Shown: positions 54,791-63,779 of the stretch, piece after piece
How the letters are laid out: every line of letters starts with the position of its first letter
How positions within the stretch are numbered: position 1 is the stretch's first letter
Source of the DNA: Nocardioides sp.
Lineage (GTDB): Bacteria > Actinomycetota > Actinomycetes > Propionibacteriales > Nocardioidaceae
Assembly: GCA_020636915.1 (NCBI GenBank)
Contig: JACJWV010000002.1
Location: 124,001 to 188,000 of the forward strand
Direction of reading: 5' to 3'
DNA length: 64,000 nucleotides
Translations under genes and position numbers: made by a program
Notes under the pieces: model-generated
What the model saw: only the letters and a program-made list of their open reading frames with translations
The model's database searches: none
What the model was told of the DNA's origin: nothing

Positions 54791-56472
54791 CGGACCCGCT
54801 GCACCCGGCCCTCGTCCCACACGGGACCGTCGGACTCGTAGACCTCGCCGTCAGCGCCGTAGACGAGGAAGCGGTCGAAGCCGCGGGCGAACCACCGGTC
54901 GTGGGTCACCGCGAGCACCGTCCCCTCGAACGCCTCCAGGCCGTCCTCGAGCGCCTCGGCGGACTGCACGTCGAGGTTGTCGGTGGGCTCGTCGAGCAGC
55001 AGCAGCGTCGCGCCCGAGAGCTCGAGCAGCAGGATCTGGAAGCGGGCCTGCTGGCCGCCGCTGAGCGACTCGAACCGCTGCTCGGCCTGGGCCGACAGCT
55101 CGTAGCGGTCGAGCACCCGGCTGGCCTGCTCGCGCCCCATGCCGTCGCGACGCTCGTCGCCGCGGTGCAGGATCTCCAGGAGCGTCCGCCCGACCAGCTC
55201 CGGGTGCTCGTGGGTCTGCACGAACCAGCCCGGCCGGACCCGGGCGCCGAGACGGGCCATGCCCCGGTGCTGGACGGGCTCGATGACCACGTCCCCGACC
55301 GGCTCGTGCTCCTTGTCCGGCCGGGTGCCGCCCGCGGCGAGCAGCCGCAGGAAGTGCGACTTGCCCGAGCCGTTCGAGCCGAGCACCGCCACGCGCTCGC
55401 CGTACCAGACCTCGAGGTCGAAGGGCCGCATCAGCCCGGTGAGCTCGAGGTGCTCGCACACGACCGCCCGCTTGCCGGTGCGGCCGCCCTTGAGACGCAT
55501 CGTCACCTGCTGCTCGCGTGGCTGCTCGGTCGGCGGCCCGGCCTCCTCGAACTTCCGGAGCCGGGTCTGCGCGGCCTGGTAGCGGCTGGCCATGTCGGCG
55601 TTGTACGCCGCCTTCTGCTTGTACATCAGCATCTGGGCGCGCAGCTTCGCGTGCTCCTCGTCCCACCGCTTGCGCAGCTCCTCGAAGCGCGCGAACCGCG
55701 CCCGCCGGGCCTCGTGGTACGACGCGAACCCGCCCGGATGCGTCCAGACCTGGTTGCCTGCGCTGCCCAGCTCGACCGTCACGACCCGGGTCGCGGTGTT
55801 GTTGAGCAGCTCGCGGTCGTGGCTGATCATCAGCACCGTCTTGTCCGACTCGCGGATCCGCTCCTCGAGCCAGATCTTCCCGGGCACGTCGAGGTAGTTG
55901 TCCGGCTCGTCGAGGAGCAGCACCTCGTCGGGTCCGCGGAGCAGGAACTCCAGCACCAGCCGCTTCTGCTCCCCGCCCGACAGCGTGCGCAGCTCGCGGT
56001 ACTTCGCCCGGTCGTAGGAGACGCCGAGCGCGGCCATCACGCACACGTCCCAGGTGACCTCGAGGTCGTAGCCGCCGGCGTCGGCGTACTCCGCGAGCGC
56101 CGTCGCGTACCGCAGCTGGGTCTTCTCGTCGTCGGTCTCCATCAGCGCGCGCTCGCAGTCGTCGACGGCGTGCGCGGCGGCGCGGATCCGGGGCGGGGAG
56201 ACGCTGAGCAGCAGGTCCGCGACCGTGGGCTCCTCGCCGAGGCCGGCCCCGACCGCCTGCCGCATCACCCCGAGGCCGCCCGAGCGGGTCACGACGCCGG
56301 CGTGCGGCTGCAGGTCGCCGGTGATGATCCGGAGCAGCGTCGTCTTGCCCGCGCCGTTCGCCCCCACGAGCGCGACCTTCGCACCCTCGCCGACGCGGAA
56401 CGACACGTCGTCCAGCAGCACCCTGCCGTCGGGCAGCTCATAGCGCACCCCGGCCACGTCCACGTGTCCCAC
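54787..56472 (-). CDS. ABC-F family ATPase
   Basis: The 561-aa protein has two ABC ATPase domains in one chain without membrane segments. Domain 1: Walker A GANGAGKTT, signature LSGGEQKRLVL, Walker B LLLDEPDNYLD. Domain 2: GSNGSGKSH, LSGGQQARFQI, LLLLDEPTDNLD. Between them is a charged helical linker (about 235-320; ARRARFARFEELRKRWDEEH). ABC-F proteins act on ribosomes, relieving stalls or giving antibiotic resistance. GTG start; GACAAT lies 8 nt upstream. Coupled by ATGA to the tandem-GNAT gene, suggesting a common response, for example to a ribosome-targeting drug (inference). Confidence 0.93.
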   Translation of the reverse strand: MGHVDVAGVRYELPDGRVLLDDVSFRVGEGAKVALVGANGAGKTTLLRIITGDLQPHAGVVTRSGGLGVMRQAVGAGLGEEPTVADLLLSVSPPRIRAAAHAVDDCERALMETDDEKTQLRYATALAEYADAGGYDLEVTWDVCVMAALGVSYDRAKYRELRTLSGGEQKRLVLEFLLRGPDEVLLLDEPDNYLDVPGKIWLEERIRESDKTVLMISHDRELLNNTATRVVTVELGSAGNQVWTHPGGFASYHEARRARFARFEELRKRWDEEHAKLRAQMLMYKQKAAYNADMASRYQAAQTRLRKFEEAGPPTEQPREQQVTMRLKGGRTGKRAVVCEHLELTGLMRPFDLEVWYGERVAVLGSNGSGKSHFLRLLAAGGTRPDKEHEPVGDVVIEPVQHRGMARLGARVRPGWFVQTHEHPELVGRTLLEILHRGDERRDGMGREQASRVLDRYELSAQAEQRFESLSGGQQARFQILLLELSGATLLLLDEPTDNLDVQSAEALEDGLEAFEGTVLAVTHDRWFARGFDRFLVYGADGEVYESDGPVWDEGRVQRVR

Positions 56473-56607
56473 GAGGGAGGATTGTCCGGGATCGACCCCC
56501 GAGCCCGCACCGGGTTATCCGGACTGGACCACGGGTCCGCGGCTGCCGAGCAGGCGTAACGTCGACGGATCCCTCGCCCAGGGAACCCGACCACGCTGGG
56601 AGTGATC

Positions 56608-57123
56608 ATGCCCCTCACCCAGGCGGGGCGGACTCGGGAGCCCCGACACACCCACCGCGCGACGCCCTGCCTGGCCGCGACGGCTGCTGTCGCCACGGCC
56701 CTGGCCGCTCTCGCCCCGGCCCACGCCGACCCGGCACCACCGTTGCAGACGCCCCACGCGGCTCAGGCTGCCCAGGCGGGCCGAGCGGACCAGTGGTCCG
56801 GCGTGTGGCACACCCACCACCAGTTCGGCAACCCCACCCTGCACCTCCAGCTCGAGCGCCAGCACGGCCCGGACCTCGTCAAGGGCTGGTACCAGAACGA
56901 CGGAGGCGGTGGCCGGGGCAAGATCCGCGGCGAGGTCACCCCTGTGCACATCGCCCGGGTCGAGGTCTGGGAGGGCCGGTTCCGCGACGACGACGGCCAG
57001 AGCAAGGGGAAGTTCAAGGTCCGGCTGGACCTGACGTCAGGGACCCACTTCGACGGCTGGTTCAAGACCTGCGGCGTCCTGACTTGCAGCGAGAAGTTCC
57101 CCTGGTCCGGCGACCACGCCTGA
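56608..57123 (+). CDS. Small secreted hypothetical protein
   Basis: The 171-aa protein has a signal peptide with a long n-region (about 1-41; hydrophobic stretch ending near AHA-DP). The mature part (about 130 residues) is rich in Gly, Lys, Trp and charged residues with two Cys near the end (KTCGVLTCSE) that may form a disulfide. No known family is recognised. The ATG at 56608 has GGGAG at good distance and is preferred over GTG 6 nt upstream. Followed by the hydrolase gene after 45 nt. Confidence 0.75.
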   Translation: MPLTQAGRTREPRHTHRATPCLAATAAVATALAALAPAHADPAPPLQTPHAAQAAQAGRADQWSGVWHTHHQFGNPTLHLQLERQHGPDLVKGWYQNDGGGGRGKIRGEVTPVHIARVEVWEGRFRDDDGQSKGKFKVRLDLTSGTHFDGWFKTCGVLTCSEKFPWSGDHA

Positions 57124-57168
57124 CGCCGTTCTGCTCCGCTCCGTGCCCGTCCGTCGTAGCGTGCGGTC

Positions 57169-58326
57169 ATGGTCGAGCTCCCACGTCGTCGCCGCGTCGC
57201 CGCGCTCCTCACGGCGGCCGCCGCCACCCTCGCCCTGGCCGCCGGCCCGGGCGCACCCGCGTCCGCGGACCCCGTACCGACGGTGCCCGACCTCGGTCCG
57301 ACCAGCTTCACCGGGGCCGGGCCCTACGGCGTCGGTGAGCGCACGCTGACGCTGCCGAGCGGGTCGAAGCTGGAGGTCTGGTACCCCGCCCGGAAGGCGG
57401 ACGTGCGCGGGAAGCCGATGGGCACCTACGACGTGGTCGACTGGCTGCCCGACTTCCTCCAGGCGGGGCTGCCACCGGGCACCTCCGTCGCCTACCCCAG
57501 CGGCGGCGTGCGAGGCGTCCCGGCGGCCGCCAAGAGGTTCCCGCTCGTGGTCTTCAGCCACGGGTACGCCGGCTTCCGCACCCAGTCTTCGTTCCTGACC
57601 GCGGCGCTGGCGTCGTGGGGCTTCGTCGTCGCCGCACCCGACCACAACAGCCGCAGCCTGACCCAGGTGCTTCTCGGGCCGAAGGGCACGACCACCGACG
57701 TCCAGGACCTGCGACAGACCCTCACCCTGATGGCCTCGAAGTCACGGAAGAAGGGCTGGCTCCACGGCCGCGTCGACATGACCCACGTCGGGGCCGTCGG
57801 CCACTCCGCGGGCGGGCGCGCCGTGGAGAACCTCGCCCTCGTCGACAAGCGCGTCGACACCTTCATCGGCATGGCCGGCGCCTCGGTCGGGGCGCTGGAC
57901 CAGGAGGCGCCGGACGTGCCCGACAAGCCGGGCCTGCTGCTGGCGGCCACGGACGACGGCATCGTCGGGCTGGACAAGATGCAGTCGGCGTACGACGCCA
58001 TGGCCTCGCCCAAGCGCCTCGTGCTCGTCGGCGGCGCCGGTCACCTGGTCTTCAGCGACCTGTGCGAGATCGGCGCAGGCGACGGCGGCCTGCTCGCCGT
58101 GGCCGCAGCGGTGGGCATCACGGTGCCGCCCGCCCTGGTCCCGCTGGCGACCGACGGCTGCCTCCCGCCGGCCCTGTCGCCTCCGGACGCGTGGCCCGCG
58201 ATCGACCAGGTCGTCATCGCCCAGCTGCGCCACGTGCTGGGCTACGACCGCTCCGCCGCCGGCCTGACCGGGCTCACCGACGCCTTCCCCGGGATCATCA
58301 CCGGGAGGAGCGAGAGCGTCCCCTAG
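57169..58326 (+). CDS. Secreted alpha/beta hydrolase (PAF-acetylhydrolase/dienelactone-hydrolase-like)
   Basis: The 385-aa protein has a Tat-like signal peptide (RRRRVAALLTAAAATLAL, cleavage near ASA-DP). The fold shows LVVFSHGYAGFR (oxyanion), the nucleophile elbow VGHSAGGRA and a late ATDDGIV (Asp) and GAGHLVF (His). It is similar to secreted lipases/PAF-acetylhydrolase-type enzymes that act on short acyl esters; the substrate is not known. A TAGCGT hexamer ends 6 nt before the ATG with no Shine-Dalgarno (probable leaderless start). Confidence 0.88.
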   Translation: MVELPRRRRVAALLTAAAATLALAAGPGAPASADPVPTVPDLGPTSFTGAGPYGVGERTLTLPSGSKLEVWYPARKADVRGKPMGTYDVVDWLPDFLQAGLPPGTSVAYPSGGVRGVPAAAKRFPLVVFSHGYAGFRTQSSFLTAALASWGFVVAAPDHNSRSLTQVLLGPKGTTTDVQDLRQTLTLMASKSRKKGWLHGRVDMTHVGAVGHSAGGRAVENLALVDKRVDTFIGMAGASVGALDQEAPDVPDKPGLLLAATDDGIVGLDKMQSAYDAMASPKRLVLVGGAGHLVFSDLCEIGAGDGGLLAVAAAVGITVPPALVPLATDGCLPPALSPPDAWPAIDQVVIAQLRHVLGYDRSAAGLTGLTDAFPGIITGRSESVP

Positions 58327-58469
58327 GCCGGGCAGCACGGTCTCGGCCCGAAGGACACCGTGGCGGCCGGCGCCGCACCCGACAGCCCGACGCACCGCCC
58401 CGGATCGGCCCGTTCCCCCGATCTGTAGTCTCTGCGGACGGGCGAACCGCGAGGGATCGGACGAGGAAC

Positions 58470-59333
58470 GTGGTCGAAGCTGAGGGGACGTTCGTCCTGG
58501 GTGTGGGCGCACAGAAGGCGGGCACGACCTGGCTCTATCGCTACCTGGCAGGTTCGAGACTTTTCGTAGGCGGTTACCGGAAGGAGTACCACGTCTTCGA
58601 CGTCGTCGACCTGCCGAACCAGCGGTGGCAGCGCGATCGGACACTCGCCAGGGCGGAGGAGTCATTGAACGTGCTCCGCCGCGGCGGGACCGGCGACGCT
58701 GCGGTGTTCCATCGCCTGAGCATGATCTCGAACACCGCGCACTACTTCGACTACTTCGCGAGCCTGCTCCTCGGCCGAGGGGGTCCGCACGTCACGGCTG
58801 ACATCACCCCGGCGTACGCCATGCTCTCGAGCGAACGGTTCCGCGAGGTGCGAGAGGAGTTCTCGGCCAGGCGCATCAAGACCGTGCCGGTGTTCCTCAT
58901 GCGCGACCCGGTGGACCGCATCTGGTCCCAGATCCGCATGCAGAGTCGCCGTCGCACGGAGGAATCCCACGAGGAGCCCACCGAGGAGCACCTGCTCGAC
59001 CTCCACCGCCTGCCGCAGTTCCGCGACCGAAGTCGGTACGACCTGACCATCGCTGCGTTGGACGCCGCCTTCGGGGACGATGTCCACTACGCCTTCTACG
59101 AGACCTTCTTCTCCACGGAGAGCGTTGGTCGGCTGTGCCGCGCGGTGGGGATCGAGTCTCACCGACCCGACTTCGACACCCGGGCCAACGCCGACCCGAA
59201 CGCGGTACGGGTGTCCGCCACCGCGACCAAGGTGGTCGCCGAGTCTCTCGCGGACGTCTACCTGTCCGTCGCCCGGAGGTTCCCGCAGCTCGACCTGCGC
59301 GCGATGTGGCCGAGCGCGCAGTTCGTGCTCTGA
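58470..59333 (+). CDS. Sulfotransferase-family protein
   Basis: The 287-aa protein starts VVEAEGTFVLGVGAQKAGTT, where GAQKAGTTWLY is the PAPS-binding loop and MRDPVDRIWSQIRM is the 3'-phosphate-binding element. It has no signal peptide. Residues 160-200 are charged and helical. Acceptor unknown. Codon choice includes many A/T third positions, unlike neighbouring genes, so recent transfer is likely. GTG start preceded closely by GAGGAA. Stands alone between a hydrolase and the convergent aldo/keto reductase. Confidence 0.87.
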   Translation: MVEAEGTFVLGVGAQKAGTTWLYRYLAGSRLFVGGYRKEYHVFDVVDLPNQRWQRDRTLARAEESLNVLRRGGTGDAAVFHRLSMISNTAHYFDYFASLLLGRGGPHVTADITPAYAMLSSERFREVREEFSARRIKTVPVFLMRDPVDRIWSQIRMQSRRRTEESHEEPTEEHLLDLHRLPQFRDRSRYDLTIAALDAAFGDDVHYAFYETFFSTESVGRLCRAVGIESHRPDFDTRANADPNAVRVSATATKVVAESLADVYLSVARRFPQLDLRAMWPSAQFVL

Positions 59334-59388
59334 GTTCACGTGTCGGCTCGCCGGACCCCGCCCCGCTGTCGGACCGACAGTCGGCCTG

Positions 59389-60447
59389 TCAGTCCTCGGT
59401 CGACCTCGCCCACAGGTTGATGCCGGCCTCGACCGCGTGCTGGTCGATCGCGGCCAGCTCCTCCTCGGTCAGCGGCGGGAAGGAGAGTGCGTCGAGGTTG
59501 GTGTCGAGCTGCTCGACCGAGCTCGCGCCGATGAGCGCGGACGTGACCCGCGGGTCGCGGACCGCCCACTGCAGCGCGAGCTGGGCCAGCCGCTGGCCGC
59601 GCTGCTCCGCGATGTCGTTGAGCGCCCGCACGTGGCGCAGGGTCGACTCGTCGAGGTGGTCCGAGCCGATGCTCGATCCCTCGCGCGCCGCGCGGGAGTC
59701 GGCCGGCACGCCGTCGAGGTAGCGGTCGGTCAGCAGCCCCTGCGCGAGCGGGGAGAAGACGATGCAGCCCATGCCCTGCTCCTCCAGCTCGTCGAGCAGG
59801 CTCTGCCCGCCGTCGGCGTCCTCGATCCAGCGGTTGAGCATGGAGTACGACGGCTGGTGGATCAGCAGCGGCGTCCCGAGCTCGCGGGCGATGGCCGCGG
59901 CCTCGTGGGTCTTGGCCGCCGAGTAGGACGAGATGCCGGCGTACAGCGCCTTTCCCTGCCGGACGGCGTGGTCGAGCGCCCCGATCGTCTCCTCCAGCGG
60001 GGTCTCGGGGTCGAAGCGGTGGCTGTAGAAGATGTCGACGTAGTCCAGCCCCATCCGCCCCAGCGACTGGTCGAGGGAGGCGAGCAGGTACTTCCGCGAC
60101 CCGCCGCCCTGACCGTAGGGCCCCGGCCACATGTCGTAGCCGGCCTTGGTCGAGATCACCAGCTCGTCGCGCAGCCCGGCGAAGTCGTCACGCAGGTAGC
60201 GCCCGACGTTCTCCTCGGCGCGCCCGTACGGCGGGCCGTAGTTGTTCGCCAGGTCGAAGTGGGTCACCCCGCGGTCGAACGCCCGGCGCAGCACCGCCCG
60301 CTGGGTCTCCTCGGACCGGTCGGTCCCGAAGTTCTGCCAGAGCCCCAGCGAGATCACCGGCAACCTGAGCCCGCTGCGTCCCGTGGACCGGTAGTCCATC
60401 CCGGTCGCCTGCGTGTCGTACCTGTCCTCGGCCGGCGTGTAGGTCAT
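59389..60447 (-). CDS. Aldo/keto reductase (YghZ / L-glyceraldehyde-3-phosphate reductase-like)
   Basis: The 352-aa NADPH-dependent reductase has the TIM-barrel AKR motifs: FDLANNYGPPYGRAEENVG with Asp and catalytic Tyr, STKAGYDMW with the Lys, and YVDIFYSHRFD with the His. FSPLAQGLLTDRYL and LIGASSVEQLDTNL bind the cofactor. The GGGSRKYLLASLDQSL segment is characteristic of the YghZ branch. The ATG overlaps the TetR stop (ATGA), so reductase and regulator are one transcript. Confidence 0.93.
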   Translation of the reverse strand: MTYTPAEDRYDTQATGMDYRSTGRSGLRLPVISLGLWQNFGTDRSEETQRAVLRRAFDRGVTHFDLANNYGPPYGRAEENVGRYLRDDFAGLRDELVISTKAGYDMWPGPYGQGGGSRKYLLASLDQSLGRMGLDYVDIFYSHRFDPETPLEETIGALDHAVRQGKALYAGISSYSAAKTHEAAAIARELGTPLLIHQPSYSMLNRWIEDADGGQSLLDELEEQGMGCIVFSPLAQGLLTDRYLDGVPADSRAAREGSSIGSDHLDESTLRHVRALNDIAEQRGQRLAQLALQWAVRDPRVTSALIGASSVEQLDTNLDALSFPPLTEEELAAIDQHAVEAGINLWARSTED

Positions 60448-61076
60448 GGGTCGATCCTGCCAGCGGGCCGGGACGCGGACGACCCGGCCGGGTCCGCCCC
60501 CACCATCCGCAGCGCCAGCAGCCGGTAGTGGGCGGCGACCTCGTCGGGGGTCCAGCGCCCCTCGTCGCGGTACCACCGGGCCACGTCGATGCCGAGGGAG
60601 AGGACCGCCAGCGACGTCATCCGCGGGTCGGGCGTGCTGAACGCACCGGCGGCGACGCCGCGGTCCACCACGTCGCGCACGACCAGGTCGATGTCGTGCC
60701 GCACCGCGAGGATCTCGGCACGGTGCTCCTCGCTCAGCGCGGCGAGCTCGTAGTTGATGACGCGCGCGCCGGTGTGCGCGACGGCGTGGTCGCGCACGAA
60801 GTCCTCGACCAGGTCGCCGAGCTGGGTGACCGGGTCGGCCGAGCGGGCGACCGAGGCCCGGACCATGTCGAGCACGCGGAGGTGGCCGACGTGGGCGAGC
60901 TCGAAGAGCAGGTCCTCCTTGGAGCGGTGGTGCACGTAGAGCGCCGCCGGGCTCATGCCGGCCGCGGTCGAGATGTCGCGCGTCGTCGTCGCGTGGAACC
61001 CCCGGGCCGCGAACGCGTCGACCGCGGCCCGGGCCAGTCGGGTCCGGGCATCGGTCGCGGGGGTGGACGCGCTCAC
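60444..61076 (-). CDS. TetR-family transcriptional regulator
   Basis: The 210-aa protein has an N-terminal HTH (ARAAVDAFAARGFHATTTRD, then MSPAALYVHHRSKEDLL) and a C-terminal all-helical ligand-binding domain. The GTG start at 61076 is favoured because TTGCTG-18-TACCAT on the minus strand ends 7 nt upstream; an ATG 9 nt earlier is possible. The operator-like palindrome at 61088-61101 lies in the spacer of that promoter, so autoregulation and control of the divergent SDR operon are likely. Ligand unknown, probably an acyl-CoA. Confidence 0.9.
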   Translation of the reverse strand: MSASTPATDARTRLARAAVDAFAARGFHATTTRDISTAAGMSPAALYVHHRSKEDLLFELAHVGHLRVLDMVRASVARSADPVTQLGDLVEDFVRDHAVAHTGARVINYELAALSEEHRAEILAVRHDIDLVVRDVVDRGVAAGAFSTPDPRMTSLAVLSLGIDVARWYRDEGRWTPDEVAAHYRLLALRMVGADPAGSSASRPAGRIDP

Positions 61077-61087
61077 GGGGAGCATGG

Positions 61088-61101
61088 TAAGCAAGCGCTT
61101 A
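61088..61101. promoter_or_regulatory. TetR operator palindrome TAAGCAAGCGCTTA
   Basis: The 14-bp palindrome lies between divergent TetR and SDR genes. The offset window AGCAAGCGCTTAGT fits the KstR2-type consensus AnCAAGnnCTTGnT with one mismatch (known motif). It falls within the spacer of the predicted TetR promoter. Confidence 0.65.
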
Positions 61102-61149
61102 GTCATCCAGCAAGAGCCCCGAGCGGGCAGCAGCGAGCAGGAGGAGCAC

Positions 61150-61902
61150 GTGCAGGGACTCTCCGGCAAGGTCGCGATCGTCACGGGCGCGAGCCGCGGC
61201 ATCGGGCTGGGCATCGCCCACCGCCTGGTCGAGGAGGGCGTCCGGGTGTGCGTGACCGCCCGCAAGCCCGAGGCGCTCGAGGAGGCGGTGTCCGCCCTCG
61301 GCGGGCCGAGCCACGCCCTCGGCGTCGCGGGCAAGGCCGACGACCCCGCGCACCGCGCCGACGCCGTACGGCGCACGATCGAGGCGTTCGGGAGCGTGGA
61401 CCTGCTGGTCAACAACGCCGGCATCAACCCGGTCGCCGGACCCCTGGTCGACCTCGACCTCGGCGCCGCCCGCAAGATCATCGAGGTCAACGCGCTCGGC
61501 GCGCTGGCCTGGACGCAGTCCGCCTACCACGCCTGGATGGGCGAGCACGGCGGCTCGGTCGTCAACATCTCCTCGGTCTCGGGCGTCACCCCCGCCCCGA
61601 TGATCGCGATGTACGGCGCCTCGAAGGCGATGCTGATCAGCCTGACCGAGGCGCTGGCCGTGGAGCTCGGCCCTGCGGTCCGCGTCAACGCCGTCGCGCC
61701 CGCAGTCGTCAAGACGGCCTTCGCCCGCCTGCTCTACGAGGGCCGCGAGGAGGAGGTCGCGTCGAAGTACCCGCTGCGCCGGCTCGGGGTGCCCGAGGAC
61801 GTCGCGAGCGCGGTCGCCTTCCTGCTCTCCGACGACGCGTCGTGGGTCACGGGGCAGACGATCACCCTGGACGGCGGGATCACCCTGGCAGGTGGCCACT
61901 GA
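61150..61902 (+). CDS. Short-chain dehydrogenase/reductase (FabG-like)
   Basis: The 250-aa NAD(P)-dependent enzyme has TGASRGIG (cofactor), NNAG, the catalytic Ser in NISSVSG and YGASK. It resembles 3-oxoacyl-ACP reductase/3-hydroxyacyl dehydrogenase type SDRs and ends WVTGQTITLDGG. GTG start with AGGAGGAG 5 nt upstream, so translation is strong. First gene of the plus-strand operon, followed by overlapping SDR2 (TGATG). Confidence 0.93.
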   Translation: MQGLSGKVAIVTGASRGIGLGIAHRLVEEGVRVCVTARKPEALEEAVSALGGPSHALGVAGKADDPAHRADAVRRTIEAFGSVDLLVNNAGINPVAGPLVDLDLGAARKIIEVNALGALAWTQSAYHAWMGEHGGSVVNISSVSGVTPAPMIAMYGASKAMLISLTEALAVELGPAVRVNAVAPAVVKTAFARLLYEGREEEVASKYPLRRLGVPEDVASAVAFLLSDDASWVTGQTITLDGGITLAGGH

Positions 61903-62711
61903 TGGGCGGCCCCGCAGGACGGCTCGCCGGCCAGGGCGTCGTCGTCACCGGCGCCGGCCGCGGCATCGGACGCGCGCTCGCGCTGCGGGCGGCGGCCGAG
62001 GGTGCGCGCGTGGTCGTCAACGACCTCGACGCCGACAACGCCCGGGCGGTCGCCGCGGAGGTCGGGGGGACGGCAGTGCCCGGCGACGCGTCCTCCGCCG
62101 AGGGCGTGACCGCGCTCGTCGACGCGGCCAGCGAGGCGCTGGGCCGCATCGACGTCTACTTCGCCAACGCGGGCATCGACGGCGGTGGCGGGCCGCAGAG
62201 CCTCCAGACCCCCGACGACGTGTGGGCGCGGGTCGTCGACGTCAACGTGATGGCCCACGTGCGCGCGGCCCGGGCACTGGTCCCGCGCTGGCTCGACGAC
62301 GGCCAGGGCGGCCGGTTCGTCGTCACGGCGTCGGCGGCCGGCCTGCTCACGATGATCGGCAGCGCGCCGTACTCGGTCACCAAGCACGCCGCCGTCGGCT
62401 TCGCCGAGTGGCTCTCGGTGACCTACGGCGCGCGGGGGATCGACGTGCACGCCATCTGCCCGCAGGGCGTGCGGACCGCGATGCTGGAGTCCGCCGGCCC
62501 GCTGAAGGACCTGCTCAGCCGCGACGGCGCGCTGGAGCCCGAGGACGTCGCCGACGCGGCGATGACCGCGATCGAGGAGGGCCGCTTCCTGGTGCTGCCG
62601 CACCCCGAGATCGGGACCTACTACGTCGCCCGCGCCACCGACACCGACCGCTGGCTGGCCGGGATGCAGCGGTTGCAGACCAAGCTCGACGAGAGCGGAG
62701 CCTTCGGATGA
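61902..62711 (+). CDS. Short-chain dehydrogenase/reductase
   Basis: The 269-aa SDR has TGAGRGIG, DLDADNA after strand 2 (NAD preference suggested by Asp), FANAG instead of NNAG, catalytic SAAG and YSVTK. Its C-terminal about 45 residues (VLPHPEIGTYYVARATDTDR) are typical of SDRs in acyl-CoA dehydrogenase/APH gene clusters. Coupled to the preceding and following genes by TGATG and ATGA. Probably oxidises a hydroxyacyl intermediate of the same pathway. Confidence 0.92.
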   Translation: MGGPAGRLAGQGVVVTGAGRGIGRALALRAAAEGARVVVNDLDADNARAVAAEVGGTAVPGDASSAEGVTALVDAASEALGRIDVYFANAGIDGGGGPQSLQTPDDVWARVVDVNVMAHVRAARALVPRWLDDGQGGRFVVTASAAGLLTMIGSAPYSVTKHAAVGFAEWLSVTYGARGIDVHAICPQGVRTAMLESAGPLKDLLSRDGALEPEDVADAAMTAIEEGRFLVLPHPEIGTYYVARATDTDRWLAGMQRLQTKLDESGAFG

Positions 62712-63760
62712 CCGAGCACGGACCGACGACGGTGAACGACGACACCCCCGGGCTCGACCTGGCCGCGTTCCGCGCCTGGTACGACGGGCAGCGGCCCGGC
62801 GAGATCACCGGCGACCTCAGCGGTCAGGTGATCGCCGGCGGCCGGTCCAACCTGACCTACCGCGTCACCGACGGCAGCCGGGCGTGGATCGTGCGGCGCC
62901 CGCCGCTGGCGCACGTGCAGGCGACCGCCCACGACATGGGCCGGGAGCACACCGTGATGTCGGCGCTCGCCCCGACCGACGTGCCGGTGCCGGCGACGTA
63001 CGCGCTGTGCCAGGACCCCAGCGTCATCGGCGCGCCCTTCTACGTGATGGAGCCCATCGACGGGATCGCCTACCGCTCGTCGGAGCAGCTCGAGGCCCTC
63101 GGCCCCGAGCGCACCGCGGCGATCGCCACCGAGATGGTCGACGTGCTCGCGACGCTGCATGCCGTCGACCCGGCGGCCGTGGGGCTCGCCGAGTTCGGCC
63201 GGCCCGCGGGCTTCCTCGAGCGCCAGGTGCGCCGCTGGGGCAAGCAGCTGGAGGGCTCGCGGACCACGGACCGCCCGGCCGCCGACGAGCTGCACCGCCT
63301 GCTGACCGCCCGGGTCCCCGAGGACGACCCGTCGTGGGTCGGCATCGTGCACGGCGACTTCCGCCTCGACAACCTGCTCACCGGCAGCGACGACCACATC
63401 AAGGCCGTCGTCGACTGGGAGATGGCGACCCTGGGCGACGTGCGCACCGACCTCGCGCTGCTGCTCGTCTACGACAACCTGGCCAGCCTCCCGGCCGCCG
63501 GCCTGGTCTCCGACGTCAGCACCGCGCCCGGTTACCCCAGCGCCGAGGACCACCTGGCGCGGTACGCCGAGCAGCGCGGCCGCGGGCTGGGCGACATGGG
63601 CTTCCACCTGGGCCTGGCCTACTTCAAGCTCGCCGTCATCCTCGAGGGGATCCACTTCCGGTTCCTCCAGGGCGCCACGGTCGGCGAGGGCTTCGACCAG
63701 ATCAGCGCCGGATTCGACCCGCTCATCGCCCGGGGGCTGGACGCCCTTGCCGACCACTGA
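62708..63760 (+). CDS. APH-type phosphotransferase (ACAD10/11 kinase-domain-like)
   Basis: The 350-aa protein has a kinase-like fold: GGRSNLTYRV (glycine-rich loop), MEPIDG, the catalytic loop VHGDFRLDNLL and VVDWEMATLGD for metal binding. The nearest known type is the aminoglycoside-phosphotransferase-like domain joined to an acyl-CoA dehydrogenase in eukaryotic ACAD10/11; here the next gene encodes an acyl-CoA dehydrogenase. It is thus more likely a hydroxyacyl-CoA kinase than a drug-resistance enzyme (inference). ATGA overlap with SDR2. Confidence 0.9.
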   Translation: MTEHGPTTVNDDTPGLDLAAFRAWYDGQRPGEITGDLSGQVIAGGRSNLTYRVTDGSRAWIVRRPPLAHVQATAHDMGREHTVMSALAPTDVPVPATYALCQDPSVIGAPFYVMEPIDGIAYRSSEQLEALGPERTAAIATEMVDVLATLHAVDPAAVGLAEFGRPAGFLERQVRRWGKQLEGSRTTDRPAADELHRLLTARVPEDDPSWVGIVHGDFRLDNLLTGSDDHIKAVVDWEMATLGDVRTDLALLLVYDNLASLPAAGLVSDVSTAPGYPSAEDHLARYAEQRGRGLGDMGFHLGLAYFKLAVILEGIHFRFLQGATVGEGFDQISAGFDPLIARGLDALADH

Positions 63761-63779
63761 ACCAACGAGAGGCACGGAC

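Noticed and set aside
62708..63760. Aminoglycoside resistance phosphotransferase
   Set aside because: Fold is APH-like, but coupling to SDRs and an acyl-CoA dehydrogenase makes an ACAD10/11-type metabolic kinase more likely.
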